Source of the DNA: Ceratothoa steindachneri
Lineage: Eukaryota > Arthropoda > Malacostraca > Isopoda > Cymothoidae
NCBI GenBank assembly: GCA_963969495.1
Contig: OZ018330.1
Coordinates: 66,082,513-66,146,512 of the forward strand
Reading direction: 5' to 3'
Length of the DNA: 64,000 nucleotides
Shown piece by piece: positions 22,213 through 34,498 of the stretch (position 1 is its first letter; every line of letters starts with the position of its first letter). A program made the translations under genes and the position numbers. The notes beneath the pieces were generated by a model. That model was not told where the DNA came from, ran no database searches, and saw only the letters and a program-made list of their open reading frames with translations.

Positions 22213-23721
22213 GACATAGGAACCAACACTGATGAAGGTAGTTGTCGGGCCGTCTTTGGGCGTTTCTAAAGCTCTACCCGAAAGTAGGACAGCATCAGAG
22301 GAGCTATGAAACCTACGCCCATACCCAAGGCTGCGCTGGGTGGCTTAGAGGAAATCTGATGTAAGCCAACTCTTGCTAAAAACTATCCCTTAAGCTCTAA
22401 CTTATCATGGTAATACTTTATCCTTCTTACAAATTCTCTATAATTCTGCCATACTGTTCTGATTCTTATTTTTTCTTGATTCTTCTGATTTTTTCCTAAT
22501 ATTTTTATATAATACCTGTTTTTCCACAATAAACACTTATAGATATTTACTCTATCGATCTATCGTAAATAATCCTTCTAAAGATTTCTATTGTATGTGA
22601 GATCAAATTAATGCATGGGTGTCTCTTTTCTCTTTGTGAATAAGTACCATTATATGTTCCCTCCACTCGTTTGGCATTATCTCGAATTTATATGCTTTGA
22701 ATTAATTCTCAAAGCATTTCTATCCCTTACTTAGTCAGAGAGTTTAAAACCTCTGATATAATCTTATTTCTATAGTGGCATCTTCACTTTCTGCCTAATT
22801 GCCTTAGGTATTAGTACTGGGTTAGGAACTCCCGTCTCTAACACATCCCTAGGATTCCACCCCTTCAGCAATATTCAGATTGACACCAACTTTGCTCTCA
22901 CTACCGCTTTAGGGGATTTCTTCTTTGCCAACCTATACTCCTCTGTTTTCCTCTATACGTGATAAATCCCACTTCTTCTTTGCTTCATTCTTCCGTTTTG
23001 CTTCTTCCATATGTGTTTTCTAGTACCTTCTTTCCAACTTTTCCAATCACCTGGCTATTCGTCTCCACCAAATGTGTACACTATTTAACCCTAAATCACT
23101 TACTTGTGGTATCTGGTACCACACAAATTTTGTTTTTCTACTCCCTGATTGAGAAAGTAATGTCACGCAACTCTTCCTTTCGTAGGACCTTAAATAAGGA
23201 AGGAGTCTCGTTTTGTTTTTTCCCCTAGATCAGTGTGGAAGGTCAATCTTGTTTGTAAAGCTAGAGGAGAAGATGTAGCACTTGGCCTCACTCAGGAAAT
23301 AAATAATTGTACCAGCGAGGAACATCAAAAGGAGCAGAGAGTACTTACACCCCACGAAAGCATTGACAGATTGATGTAGAATGAGATAACGATGTGCATC
23401 AATAGGAATATTCAAGATAGGGGGGGGGGGGTGAAATGCCTGAGATAGACCGTAGAAAACAGCACAACAAAACCACCAGTGATTGTCAGAGGGACAAGGC
23501 CAGGTTTACAAGAGAAATTTAGAGACCTGATCACAATGTTATAGGGCTGCAATATCTCGCGCTCATTTCATCTTTCACATTTCGTGCATAAATTTTGATA
23601 ATGCGGAAATTTGTAGTGAGAGGCGAGATACTTAACTTTACTCATAATAGATCAAGGGCTACTGATTAAGAGTCGCGTGATATCACTTATTCTGATTTAT
23701 GACTTGTGACTTTCAAAACGT
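22213..23721. other. Unassigned
   Basis: Mixed, becoming AT-rich. Contains a poly-G run at about 23421-23430. Open frames such as 22959-23228 are pyrimidine-rich with no known pattern. Nothing else seen. Confidence 0.3.
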
Positions 23722-25290
23722 TGAATTAATTGCCGGACTAACCTTGGGAGGACACATCCAATTATATCATTCGAAAAAGAATGCAAAGCAACATAAAAGT
23801 TTCAAATTTCGTCAGAATATGCTGAATAGTTATGAAGTTATTGCTAAATAATTCAACGGCAAACCTAGGGAGGACTTTGGCAATTATATGATTCGAAAGA
23901 GAATGTAAAGGAAAATGAGGGTCTCAAATTTCGTTAGTGATCTTATTGCCAAAAAGAAATAATTCCTCAGTAAAACTTGGGAGGACCTTGCCAGTTACAT
24001 AACTGGAAGGAGAAAATGAAAGAACAGAAGGGTTACAAATTTGGTTAGAATCGGACGAATAGTTATGATGTTATTGCCAAAAGAATTAATTCCCGGGCTA
24101 ACCTTGGGGAAAAAATAGCAATTATATCATTCGAAAGCAAATATCAAACAACAAAAAGATTTCAAATTTTGTTAGAATGGGTAGAATAGTTATGATGTTA
24201 TTGCCAAAACCACATAATACCCTGACTAAACTTAGGTAGAATTTGGCAATTATATCATTCAAAAGAGAATGTAAAATAACATAAAGGTTTCAAATATTGT
24301 TAGAATCCCCTGAATAGTTATGATGTTATTGCTAAAATACTTAATTCCCTGGCTAACCTTAGAAGAACTTTGGCAATTATGTTATTAGAAAGAGAATGTA
24401 AAAACAACATAAGGGTTTTAAATCTCGTTAACCTTATGAAGACCGTGTCAATTACATAATTGGAAAGAAAATATGGAAGAACATAAGGCTTACAAATTGA
24501 GTTAGATTCGGCCCAATAATTATGATTTCATTGCCAAAACAATAAATTCCCGGCCTATCCTTGGGAAAACCTTGGCAATTATATCATTTGAAGGAAAATA
24601 TAAAACAACATAAGGGTTTCAAATTTCGTTAGAATCGGCCGAATAGTTATAATGTTATTGCCGAAACAAATTATTTGCAGGGCTAATCTTGGAAGGACTT
24701 GCAATTATAACATTCGAAAGAGAATGTAAAACTTCCTGATGGTTTTAAATTTCTTTAGAATCGGCCGATAAGTTATGATGTAATTTCCAAATAATTCCCC
24801 GGTCAACCTTGAAAGGTCTTTGGCAATTAGATAATTGGAAAGAAAATGTAAAACAACATAAGTCTTTCGAATTTTGTTAGAATCGGATAAATAGTTATGA
24901 AGTTATTGCCAAAACAATATAATTTCCCGTTTAATTTGGAAGGACTTTGGTAATTATATCATTCGATAGAGAATCTAAAACAACATAAGAGTTTCAAAGT
25001 TCGTTAGAATCCATCGAATAACTAAGGTTATTGTCAAAGATTCATTTGCTAATCTTGGGAGAACTTTGGCAATTATAACACTCGAAAGAGAATGGAAAAA
25101 CAACATAGGGCTTTCGAATTTCGTTAGAATCGGCCTAATAGTTATGATGTTATTGCCAAAACAATATAATTCCCGGGCTAAACTTGGGAGGACCTTGGCA
25201 ATTATATCATTGGAAAGAAAATGTAAATAAACCATAAGGTTTTTAAATTTCGTTAGGATTGGCTAAATAGATACAATGGTATTACCAAAA
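23722..25290. repeat. Satellite array, ~125-bp unit, about 13 copies
   Basis: The marker AATTATATCATTCGAAAGAG or a close variant recurs near 23760, 23880, 23992, 24119, 24247, 24375, 24450, 24577, 24703, 24826, 24952, 25071 and 25199. Spacing is 112-128 bp except 75 bp between the sixth and seventh, an internal partial unit. Each unit also has GAATAGTTATGATGTTATTGCC, then CCCGGGCTAACCTTGGGAGG in varying states. Copies are roughly 75-85% alike by eye. The 86-codon minus frame at 24975-25235 is a product of the repeat, with a ~42-residue internal period, and I do not call it a gene. Confidence 0.95.
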
Positions 25291-26261
25291 TTTTTAAAAA
25301 GCGACATAGTGAGATTTTGAGGTGCACGCAACTAAAAATCTTGGAAAGTTCTTCCCGAATTGTGAAAAAACGTACATGTCTCATGAAGGTTCAACAGTTA
25401 AGATATGATTCGTGTGGGAACTCTTAAAGCTAACACGAAGTAGGTAATTACAGAGATAAGATTCAAAAGCGCGCGGGTCCCAGTTTGCAAAAAGTCAAAG
25501 CAGGTCGGTCGCAGTTCCCAGTGCATTCCTCTACAAGAATTAAAGGATTCATTTATAGTATATACGAGCACAATCCAAGACTTCAATCAAGGTGATGCCC
25601 TTCTCTTATCGACCACACGCAAATACAGTCTATCCTTGGAGAAAGTGGCACAACAAAAATTATAGAATTTTATAATTATATGATAGGTGGGGTTAACACA
25701 TTCGACCCAAAGTGTGCATATATTTTATGTAGACGCAAGGCCCAATAACGACCTCTGTGTGTATTACCCGGGATGATGAATGTCTCGGAGATCAACTAAT
25801 TTAGAGAACCTGCAAAATATATCTATACAACCAGGTTAATCACCCGCAAGTATATGCAAGAGTTAGCAGTGGGCCTCATTACACCATGGTGTCATCAGAG
25901 GTTGCTCATTCCCCACTTCTCCAGAAGCGTCAAGATAATCATCACTATCGTTGTCCGAGACACCTTTCGTGGTACAGAGAAACGTACCCATGCTGGAATA
26001 TGCAAGGTAGGCTGACATGAAATTAAGTCACAGATGCATAAACTCGTGTAGCTGGCGTGTATTAACTACAACCAGTAATATAGCTAAGATCTCCATTTTT
26101 TATCACTATTTTTCATTTTTCAAATACATTACATGAAGAAAGTTTTATTTCAACTTCATAAATGCTTTACTTTCTCCTATAAATAATAGAGATTGATGGT
26201 ATAAAAATAGGTAAAAACAATTATGTTCCTCAAACGCGGAAAATGTATGCGCCAAAGAAAC
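25291..26261. other. Unassigned
   Basis: No domain or repeat recognised; AT-rich at 26090-26220. Confidence 0.3.
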
Positions 26262-28370
26262 ACAACAGCCATCCTCTAAGATCAGCAGATGGAAGCACGC
26301 TTTAAAAAAACAATGAGAAAATCGTAGCCAGATGTGCTGAGCACTTTAAAACTTTGCTCAACCAGGCAAACCGCACAAAATCTCATATCCTGGATGCCCT
26401 GCAAAATCTACCAACATTAGATCCTCTCGATGAAACTCCCAATCTAGATGAGGTCCTCACTGCCAGAGAAGCCTAAAAAACAACAAGAGTCCTGGACCAG
26501 ATGGTATCCCAGCAGAAATATTCAAGAAAGGAGGATACCTCTTAAAAGTCAGATTACACCAACTTACTAGTGAGATATAGACAAGCGAGAGGTGCCACAA
26601 ATGCTAAAAGATGCAAACATCGTGATCATCTTCAAGAAAAAAGGTGACAAAGCAACCTATGAGAACAGCAGAGGCATTTTACTCTTGTCAATTGCTGGGA
26701 AGATACTTTCTAAGATCATGTTGTCCCACCTGGTCTCTCATATTACAGAACAAAACTTTTTCCAGAGCCAGTGTGGTTTTAGAAAAGATCGAAGCGCATC
26801 AGATATTTTTTTCTGTTTATGACAACTCCAAGAGAAAGCAAGAGAACAAAATAAAGATCTGTTTTTTGCTTTCATTGACCTGACAAAGGCTTTTGACACC
26901 GTCAATCGCCATCTGCTATAGAACCTGTTATTAAAGTTTGGGGTCCCTCCCAAATTCCCAACCATCTTGAGACATATGGATAAAGGGATGCAACCCTTCA
27001 ATGTGGAAGTGGGAATCAAACATGGGTGTGTGCTTGCCCCTGTTCGCTTCAATGTTTAGCTCATGGCTCTCATCAACCTGTTCTATACTGTCCTAGGAAG
27101 AGATGCAGGTAGAACTGCCATATGCAGCTGATTGTGCCATTGTTGCCCATGATGCTGAAGCACTCCAAGCTATCTGGATGCTCTCTCCTCCAAGAGAACA
27201 AAATAAAGATCTGTTTTTCGCTTTCATTGACCTGACAAAGGCTTTTGAAACCGTCAATCGCCATCTGCTATAGAACCTGTTATTAAAGTTTGGGGTCCCT
27301 CCCAAAATCCCAACCATCTTGAGACAGATGGATGAAGGGATGCAACCCTTCAATGTGGAAGTGGGAATCAAACATGGGTGTGTGCTTGCCCCTGTTCGCT
27401 GTAATGTTTAGCTCATGGCTCTCATCAACCTGTTCTATACTGTCATAAGAAAAGATGCAGGTAGAACTGCCATATGCAGCTGATTGTGCCATTGTTGCCC
27501 ATGATGCTGAAGCACTCCAAGCTATCTGGATGCTCTCTCCTCCACATACTCTACAGTGGGTCTTAAAGTTAATGCACAAAAGACAGAAATCTTCGCATAG
27601 TGCATAAACCAACCACAATAACTATTTCTCCTTAACATAAATGGTTATGACATCAACGTAGTAGAACATTTTATTTACTTAGGCAGTTTGATCTTCTCTA
27701 ACTGTTCACTGGACTCAGAAATACAAAGAAGGATGAGCCTTGCCTCTGCTGCCTTTGGCCGCTTGAGTGAAAGACTTTTCTCAAACAACAACTTCAAAAC
27801 AGACACCAAAGCTGCAGTTTACAGGGCGGTTTGCTTATCCATCTTGCTTTATGGCTATGAAGGCTGAACAATATACAAACAGGTACGCAGCTTAGAAACG
27901 TTTCATATTGGGCGTCTCTAGAGGATCCTTAGCACATCATGGAAAGACAAAATAACATACGATGAAATATATCACAGGACCCAAACCTATAGTATGGAAC
28001 CCTACTAGTATAACGACAACTTCACTGGCTGAGTCACAGCATTAAGATGTCAAACCAGCGAATCCCAAAGCAAATAATTTACGGTCAATCTGAGGGAAAC
28101 AGAAATGCAGGAGGCCCCAAGAAGCGTTACAAAAACCAGTGCAAAAACCTGCTGAAAAAAATGTACTATTCAGCCTCAACAACTGAAAAAAAAATTGTAA
28201 CAGACAGACAGACTTGGAAATCATCCTGTTCAAAAGGGCTATCCAAAATAAAAGAAAGAAATTCAAGAAGAAGTGTAGGAATCCACCGCACATAACACCA
28301 GCAAAACCAAGAAGTAGTACCTGCGAAACAATATCCCTTCCACAGATGCGCTAAAATTTGTGGATCATGA
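26262..28370 (+). mobile_element. LINE-D: RTE-like LINE, 5'-truncated, dead
   Basis: Plus strand. RT blocks in order: LRSADGSTL and IVARCAEHFKTLLNQ (start), NKSPGPDGIPAEIFKKGG (about 26475-26530), DANIVIIFKKKGDKATYEN and GILLLSIAGKILSKIML (26605-26720), QSQCGFRKDRSASDIFF, motif A FAFIDLTKAFDTVNR (about 26868-26912), KHGCVLAPV (motif B), YAADCAIVAHDAEA where YADD is expected. After the palm: GLKVNAQKTEIFA, YLGSLIFSNCSLDSEIQRR, SAAFGRLSERLF, TDTKAAVYRAVCLSILLYG, and GGPKKRYKNQCKNLLKKM near the end. This is the widespread animal LINE type with FKKKGDKA; RTE/RTEX is my best guess for the clade. No endonuclease is present, so it is 5'-truncated. Confidence 0.85.
26841..27544. repeat. 352-bp tandem duplication inside LINE-D RT
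   Basis: Copies 26841-27192 and 27193-27544 cover motif A through motif C. By hand count they differ at 10 of 352 positions (about 97%). Both carry the same TAG after HLL and the same YAAD. 352 is not a multiple of three. The junction shares CCAAGAGAA with the sequence just before copy 1 (26828-26836), which could have served as microhomology. Confidence 0.95.
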
Positions 28371-31300
28371 ATTGGACTGAAAGGTCACCTTCGGTGGCAC
28401 CAACGGAATGATACCTGATCTTGACCTTCATCATCATCAGGCAGAGCAACCTCATCATCGACATAAATGGACCGCCTTAGACAAGTAAGGTTAAATGACT
28501 CTGAAAACATATTTTTTTTTAATTTTAAGTTCATAGAAAACAGTAAAAATAAATGTAAAAAAAATATTTCACCTACAGCAATTTCATATTTTCAGGATTG
28601 TCTCCTATAATTTATTTTCCATGGTATATTGATATAAGTAAAAAAATAAAATAAAAATGCCATTTTTAATTAAATAAATATACTATCTTGCTGCTCTTCC
28701 TTCTAGATTTCTATTTATACTTAAGGGATCTCACTCCGTTTCCTGCTGCTCCCTCAAACTGGATGAGGGGGGAGCAACGCACAACTCCTCCGCTTCAACC
28801 CTATCTATCTTTAGAATTTGGAATTTTTAAAGTAGTTGCGCCTAAAGGTCCCTTTTTGGTTTCTTGTCACTCGTTTGTAAGGCAAATAAAAGGTAATTCT
28901 TTGTTCTTTTTAGATTAAATAAATTTAGATTAAATCTTTTTTTAATTTTCAAAATTTGAGAATCATATACCTTAGCTAAATGTTAGCGTGACTCAGTTTT
29001 ATAGTAAGTGCTCTTGGGTTAACGGTCTCTTCTTTCAGCGAGTATTGTTTTAAATTTTCTTCACAATCCATCGTTCATAAGAATCCATTTTCATCACATT
29101 ATTTTGCTCTTTTGTCTCAAACTCTCAGCCTAGTCCATCCCCACCCCTCTGTTCTGTAGTGACTTAGCTTCACTGTTTATTAATTAGCTGTTCGTAATCT
29201 CCCCCAGATGTTTTCTTCTGCACATGATAGATTTGACTTTTCTTTCCTCCACCCTGATAGGATAATAAGTGTGTTACATTCTTCTCTATAATGGTAATGC
29301 CAATCAGCAAATCAAATGAGAAAGCAAAAACCACCATTACCCCTCTTCAATCCTTTTACCTATCCTCCACTCACCATGCTGCCGTTCAAATACTTCCCTA
29401 TTTGTGCCTACATGGATTAAGGTTTCCCTCCACTGCACCACTATTTTCTTTGTACCAGAAGTAACTCCACTTCTAATTCTTTCCCAAAGTCCTGTTTCTT
29501 CCCCTTCATTACCCACTTGGCGCTTATGCACAGAGCGAAGTTCATCATCTCACGGAGGGTCACCTACACTCTACCTTATCACTCCACTTGCTTACACTAA
29601 CCTCACTGTCCTTCAGTCGTTTTACTCATGTGACTCTTAATTGTGCCTTTACTCCACTATGCAACATTTTGACACTCTTCAACCAATATGTTTGTTTTAT
29701 TCCCCTTCTACGTGGTCTCTTACACACACACAGAACTGCAACCTTTTTCTCTCCATTACGTCTTTCACTTTTCTTCCACATCCTGTCATTATCTTCAATT
29801 CAGCGCGTTCCCACTCTAACCTCTGTACTTTCCCTCTGCTTTTGCTTCAGATCGGTTCATACATTTAAGCGGATTAGCATGTATACCTGGAGGGGGGAGG
29901 GGGGCGTGAAAGCTTATTTTTACCATTGCTGCAAATGCGCCTTTGAGGTGCGCAGCTTCCAAGGCCAGCGGTTCTTTGTCCAGACATAGTCCTCTCTTAC
30001 GACACAAGCCACCGGGCGGTATGAATACTCTCCCTGTCTCACATAGAGGCAATATTCAAGGATTAGTCGTGACTTCAAACACACACTTGAGGAAGCTATA
30101 GTTATTTTTACAGACCCAAGTAGTTTCAGAAAATTGTTAAAATGACAATCGCCATTTATTACTTACCAGAAAACTCTGTTTTATATCAGTAAAGGGGAAA
30201 TAAAGAACACAAAGAACAAACACTTGGAGAAAACTAATAAATTATAACTAATAGGACTAGGACAAAATGCACAGAGTAACAACGACCTTGAGACCGTTTT
30301 GAAGGAGGCACCCCTCCCCTCGCCTTCTCCAACAGAGAATAACCAAAAGTGGATTGATTTGGAAGCACATAATGTGCGCTCCCAATAAATAGGTTGTGCC
30401 ATCTGCCCTACTATCGTGAACGATATCCCGATCGGGTAAACAACTGGACAGAAAGATCAGAATGACAATACCTAACACCATTGGAGCCAGTCCTCGAATG
30501 GTGAGGGGGTGGCCGGGTAGTATTGTCTTTTACCACCAACCACGCAATCGATCTTGGTAACCATGACCCAAGCGGGGTGAAAGATGACAGTAGTGCCGCA
30601 TCAGGGATATGGGAATAGGAGTCCCCACAAATGGGGCTCTATTGTGCCACGTTTAGGGAAATACCGGTACTCTTTCGGCAGAACTCAGGAACAGAGGAGA
30701 GAATGACAGCTTATCTGAAATTGGGCAACCATCTCGTGCGCGCTCGCTGTGATCGAACACACACCTCAACTAGGCGAGCGAGAGTGCCTCCACACCACAT
30801 TAATTCTAGCGGTCTTGGTCTATATGGTATTCTGGGCCTACACCCTACCTTCAGCGCCCCCATTCGAAATGATACCTACCTTCATAAGTACAGAAATAAA
30901 AATTTATAAATACACTTTCAACAAAGATTTACAAACCAAGTTCTTTAGATAATCTTAACATTTAAAACTACACACATGAGCAAATGGGAAAAATCTGCAA
31001 TAAATAACCTAAATTAGAACAATAATTATGCAACCAAATAAATATGGCTAGAAAAAAATAGGCTATATAAATCAATAAATAAAAATACATCAAATATAGA
31101 AAGAAATAACTAAATCTTTCACTATACAAATACTTTAGAACAGAACAGACTTATTACTTACCCCGGCAATCCATGCCCCCCATGGCAAGTTGCGCCCTGG
31201 CCGGTTGCCCATATTTCTCAAACTTAAATCCGACCCTAATTACGCCTTCCTTTTCCTGTTATTTGTAGAAGCTTGTTGACAAAGTTCAGGAATTAATTAA

Positions 31301-32802
31301 TTAATTAAAGTCAAAAGCATAAACGCACCTGCTCAGGTGAATCATTTTCATTAGTACGGATTTTGAAATTGATTCCTTGGGAGTTTGGGAACACCTTTGC
31401 CGACACTCAGGTGTTTCGGTGTTTCTTAGTCAAGGACATGGTGGTGCACGTTTACCGTTTCTACGGAGATTACTCCTAAATGTGGTTAACTTAGATGTAG
31501 TGTACCCGCACTATTTCCATTGGCCTGTGTTTGACTGACACCGAACCATGAGGTGCATACTAACAGCCTTACGATGTCTCGTACCAAAGCCATTGACATT
31601 CTATGCTCGTTGACCTTTAGCCCGTGGGTCGGGTAGTATTGGAGCTTTCATCCATTTGTTTTATCACTCAATTATTCGCTCAAATTTTGATTATGGAAAT
31701 AATCTTTATTCCTTTGAATCCGTGCATCTATTGCAGAGGGTGGATTCGATCTCCTATGCCGGTCGTCCCTGTTAGAGCTTGTGCCTTTTGCATTTTCTCT
31801 ACAGAGAGCACTAATTTTGACTCAGAAGAGAGGCGACTTGCTTTCTGCCTAGTTTAGTAGATATGCACAAACCTCAACAACCGTACCGCCGTTTGCACGC
31901 ATTAATTACATAGCTGGCACGGATCATTACAACCCTTATGGCTACATAGCAAAGAAGATGGGAACAGGAGAGTGCGGGAATTTAAAGTGGCGTTCCGTTG
32001 CACCCCGATCCTTTCCGCGGGCCTACCCTACCGTAATCACCAGAGTATGAAACTATTTTTAGTCATCTCCGGATCGAAGGGTCAAAATTGTGCTTTCGTT
32101 TGAAGTGCACTTTAAAATAAGTTGTCCCGTAGGATGATAATACGCCATCTCAGACGGCGATTTAAGTTTGATAGACTTTCTATTGCAAGTTGTGTCATTA
32201 TTAGACATTAATCTTCTGTTCCCTATATAAATCTTTGGTCTTGATCTGTATATCCATCTCTTCATTCACTTACCACTGAACAGAAGTTATTAACACATTT
32301 AAACTCGAAAGAAATATGAATCCTAAAAAAAAATAAATGCAAAATATGCTTAACTAGTTTAGCCAACGAGAGCATTCTTTATTTTGTGTGCAACAAAAGA
32401 TAAGGTAAAAACGTCCATATATGTAAGCAACATCAAGAAGGGGAAATTTAAGGCTAGCACCAGTTATAACTATGTAGAGTACATTCATTTTTTGTGGGGG
32501 TTAGCGATTAGAATGTGCAAGGAGCAATTTCGTTAAGATAACATAATTACTGAATTTGACGAAGGAACAATCTGCGGCTTAACCTATTGCTTTCTCCCAT
32601 TGTTCCACTATTTATCCACTCTAATTCTACGCACTTTACCCCTGTATATATGTCACCCCTTCTTTCAAAGCAAAGATAAGTTGGACAACAGGAAATGCAA
32701 ACGGGAGGGGAGAGTTTCTATCAACCAGGTAGGTTTATTTTTGCTACAAAATTAAACATCTCGCCCCCAATAGGATGTACAATAAGCAAGGAAAATTAGG
32801 TC
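28371..32802. other. Unassigned 4.4 kb
   Basis: AT-rich at 28500-28690 and 30900-31140; CT-rich on plus at 29100-29850, which explains overlapping Ser/Pro/Leu-rich open frames. 30500-30900 and 31190-31900 are less AT-rich with short frames on plus (for example 30749-30952, with one hydrophobic stretch HTTLILAVLVYMVFWAY), but no family is recognisable. Confidence 0.3.
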
Positions 32803-33270
32803 TTGGTTGTCATCTGCAGACACAAAACACCTTGGTTACGCCACGTAGTTAACGTGTTGTCAGATTGGCCACAGGACCTGAATAATTTGGACGCCATCCT
32901 CAAGAGACTCACTTCCCCCCACTCAACTCTCCGTTTCACAGTAGGAGGAGAATCTGATAATGCGCTCCCGTCCTTCGACGGCAAAAGCCTAAACCCCCGG
33001 TGGCTTGACCTTTACCGTTCATAAAACTGTTGCACACACAGAGGGATACCTTAATTTCTTCTCGTGCCATGTCTTCTTGACCTAACAAGGGGTTCTTCTC
33101 TCACTCTATGCCCACCAATATGGTTTGCGATCCTATTCAACTTCAGGATGAATTTAATAACCTTACCATTATCTTCAGATTTCCCTACATTTTTATCTAA
33201 AGATACGAAACATACAAAGATTTGTAAAACATTCCATGATGGTATTTTCTTTCCCTTTTCACCCTAGAAT
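32803..33270 (+). pseudogene. Penelope-like element RT fragment (motif C to thumb)
   Basis: The frame from 32803 reads PWLRHVVNVLSDWPQDL, then LKRLTSPHSTLRFTV, then ALPSFD. This matches the Penelope-type RT stretch W-x-R-Y-V-D-D-V-L-x-I-W-P, followed by L-N-S-x-x-x-x-I-x-F-T-x-E and L-P-F-L-D. The catalytic Asp pair reads Val-Asn. In a second frame VCDPIQLQDEFNNLTIIF fits the following thumb-proximal block I-C-x-x-x-x-L-x-x-E-x-x-x-L. Penelope RTs are related to telomerase and prime at the target. No GIY-YIG domain is seen before the (TA)n at 33788, but the three such domains at 53.4-59.2 kb show the family is present here. Confidence 0.7.
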
Positions 33271-33356
33271 AGTTTTCGTCACGAAGCCGCTCTTCATCTC
33301 AACCTATCCACACGGTACACATAATTCAATGTGTTAGTGACCCCCGATTAAATTTT

Positions 33357-33515
33357 GGAAAATGCTAGCTTACGATTCTTTGGGGGCTTCGCACCCATAC
33401 ACCCTTAATTGTGCAGAGTTGCATCCTACTCCTATTTTTTTAAAAATAAACTAGTAATATTCATAATTCGAATGCCTAACATTAGATTGTAATTCAAAGG
33501 CGATTGCAAATTTCG
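33357..33515 (+). repeat. Dispersed repeat S, copy 1
   Basis: Similar in the same orientation to 42925-43080. Shared pieces: GGCTTCGC-CCC-TA-AC-CC, TTAATTGTG, GTTGCA, a CCTnCTACTATTT-like stretch, and CGAAnGCCTAnCATTAGATTG. Family unknown. Confidence 0.7.
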
Positions 33516-33784
33516 TTATGCCTCTAGTTTTTACACCGTGTTTCTTAACTTAAGAAATATAAACTTAGCCCCCGAATGCTATTAAAATCAATTATATTTT
33601 CTTTAAAATTTATTAATATGAAAGGTCCATAGGCTATTTTTATTCAGAAAAAAAAATCCCTTCAAAATGATAGATAATACAATATGATGCGATTTCAATT
33701 AACAATGTGGTTCCTAAGATGCCCGCCAATCTATTTTTCGTCCTAACATCTTAATTCGAAATTTGCCCGCCTTAATTAGTAAAA

Positions 33785-33787
<3 letters not shown>

Positions 33788-33832
<45 letters not shown>
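33788..33832. repeat. (TA)n microsatellite, about 22 units
   Basis: Pure TA run. It may be the tail of the Penelope-like fragment upstream, since the other three in this window end in (TA)n, but unrelated sequence lies between. Confidence 0.95.
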
Positions 33833-33838
<6 letters not shown>

Positions 33839-34186
33839 TACCGAAATTTAACCTCCGTTCCTTTAAGGTCGGCGAAACGGGCCACTCATTGTCTCACCCT
33901 ATTTCGGAGCAGCGTGGTGACCTCCACTGTTGTCATTTCCTCTTAAGAATCACCAACCCTTTTGCCAATCCAATTTAATTCAATAAATCAAGACTTCTTT
34001 TGAGAGGTTAATCAACTATCAACAGAAAATTGGCAGAATCTACCCTAATTTGTTAAATCACGCAACTTTATCGAGTCAAAGGGAAGCTTCCGCCCCAATC
34101 GCTTCATCCCAAACCTTCTTTATTCTACAGGGTGGTCTGGAAGTCTTGTCACGCCTTGTTAATATTGTTTTTATTTTCTATATCAG

Positions 34187-34498
34187 ATGACTGATGCAAG
34201 CTCCAATAGTTTGGAAGAGAGGATGATTTCAAGTGAAAGGGCACATGATCCTGTGCATTCTGACAAGAGCATGGAAGATGTGTGACAAGTCACTGCAAGA
34301 TTCGGCAGACTAGTACCTCAAGTACATGTGTTTAATTTTATTATATTGTTCCTCTGTTATTCCTATTACTTTTTGGTAGACGGTAACAAGACTTTCGAGC
34401 CACCATGTAAAAATATTACCGAAATTAAAGTTTCCTGACCTTGCAACATTTACCTAATATGCTAATGTGTTGTCAACCATGATTCATTAATAAATAAA
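34187..34498 (+). other. Candidate terminal exon (hypothetical)
   Basis: A pyrimidine-rich run TTGTTTTTATTTTCTATATCAG ends in AG at 34185-34186, a good 3' splice-site shape. The sequence after it is open for 32 polar codons (MTDASSNSLEERMISSE...) and stops with TGA at 34283-34285. Overlapping AATAAA signals occur at 34489-34494 and 34493-34498. Together these look like a last exon with a ~210-bp 3' UTR, but there is no upstream exon to connect, and such combinations also arise by chance in AT-rich DNA. The ATG directly after AG need not be a start. Confidence 0.2.

Noticed and set aside
24975..25235. Minus-strand open frame of 86 codons with a 42-residue internal repeat
   Set aside because: It is a by-product of the ~125-bp satellite; other units are closed in the same frame.
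23722..25290. CRISPR array
   Set aside because: The repeats are contiguous ~125-bp units without spacers, in a eukaryotic setting.
29337..29989. Overlapping frames on both strands
   Set aside because: CT-rich composition removes stop codons on both strands; no domain is visible.
30749..30952. Membrane-protein exon suggested by a hydrophobic stretch
   Set aside because: One ~17-residue hydrophobic run without splice sites or family pattern is not enough.
33763..33978. Open frame running through the (TA)n tract
   Set aside because: Poly-Tyr/Ile coding is a consequence of the microsatellite; likewise 59107-59289.
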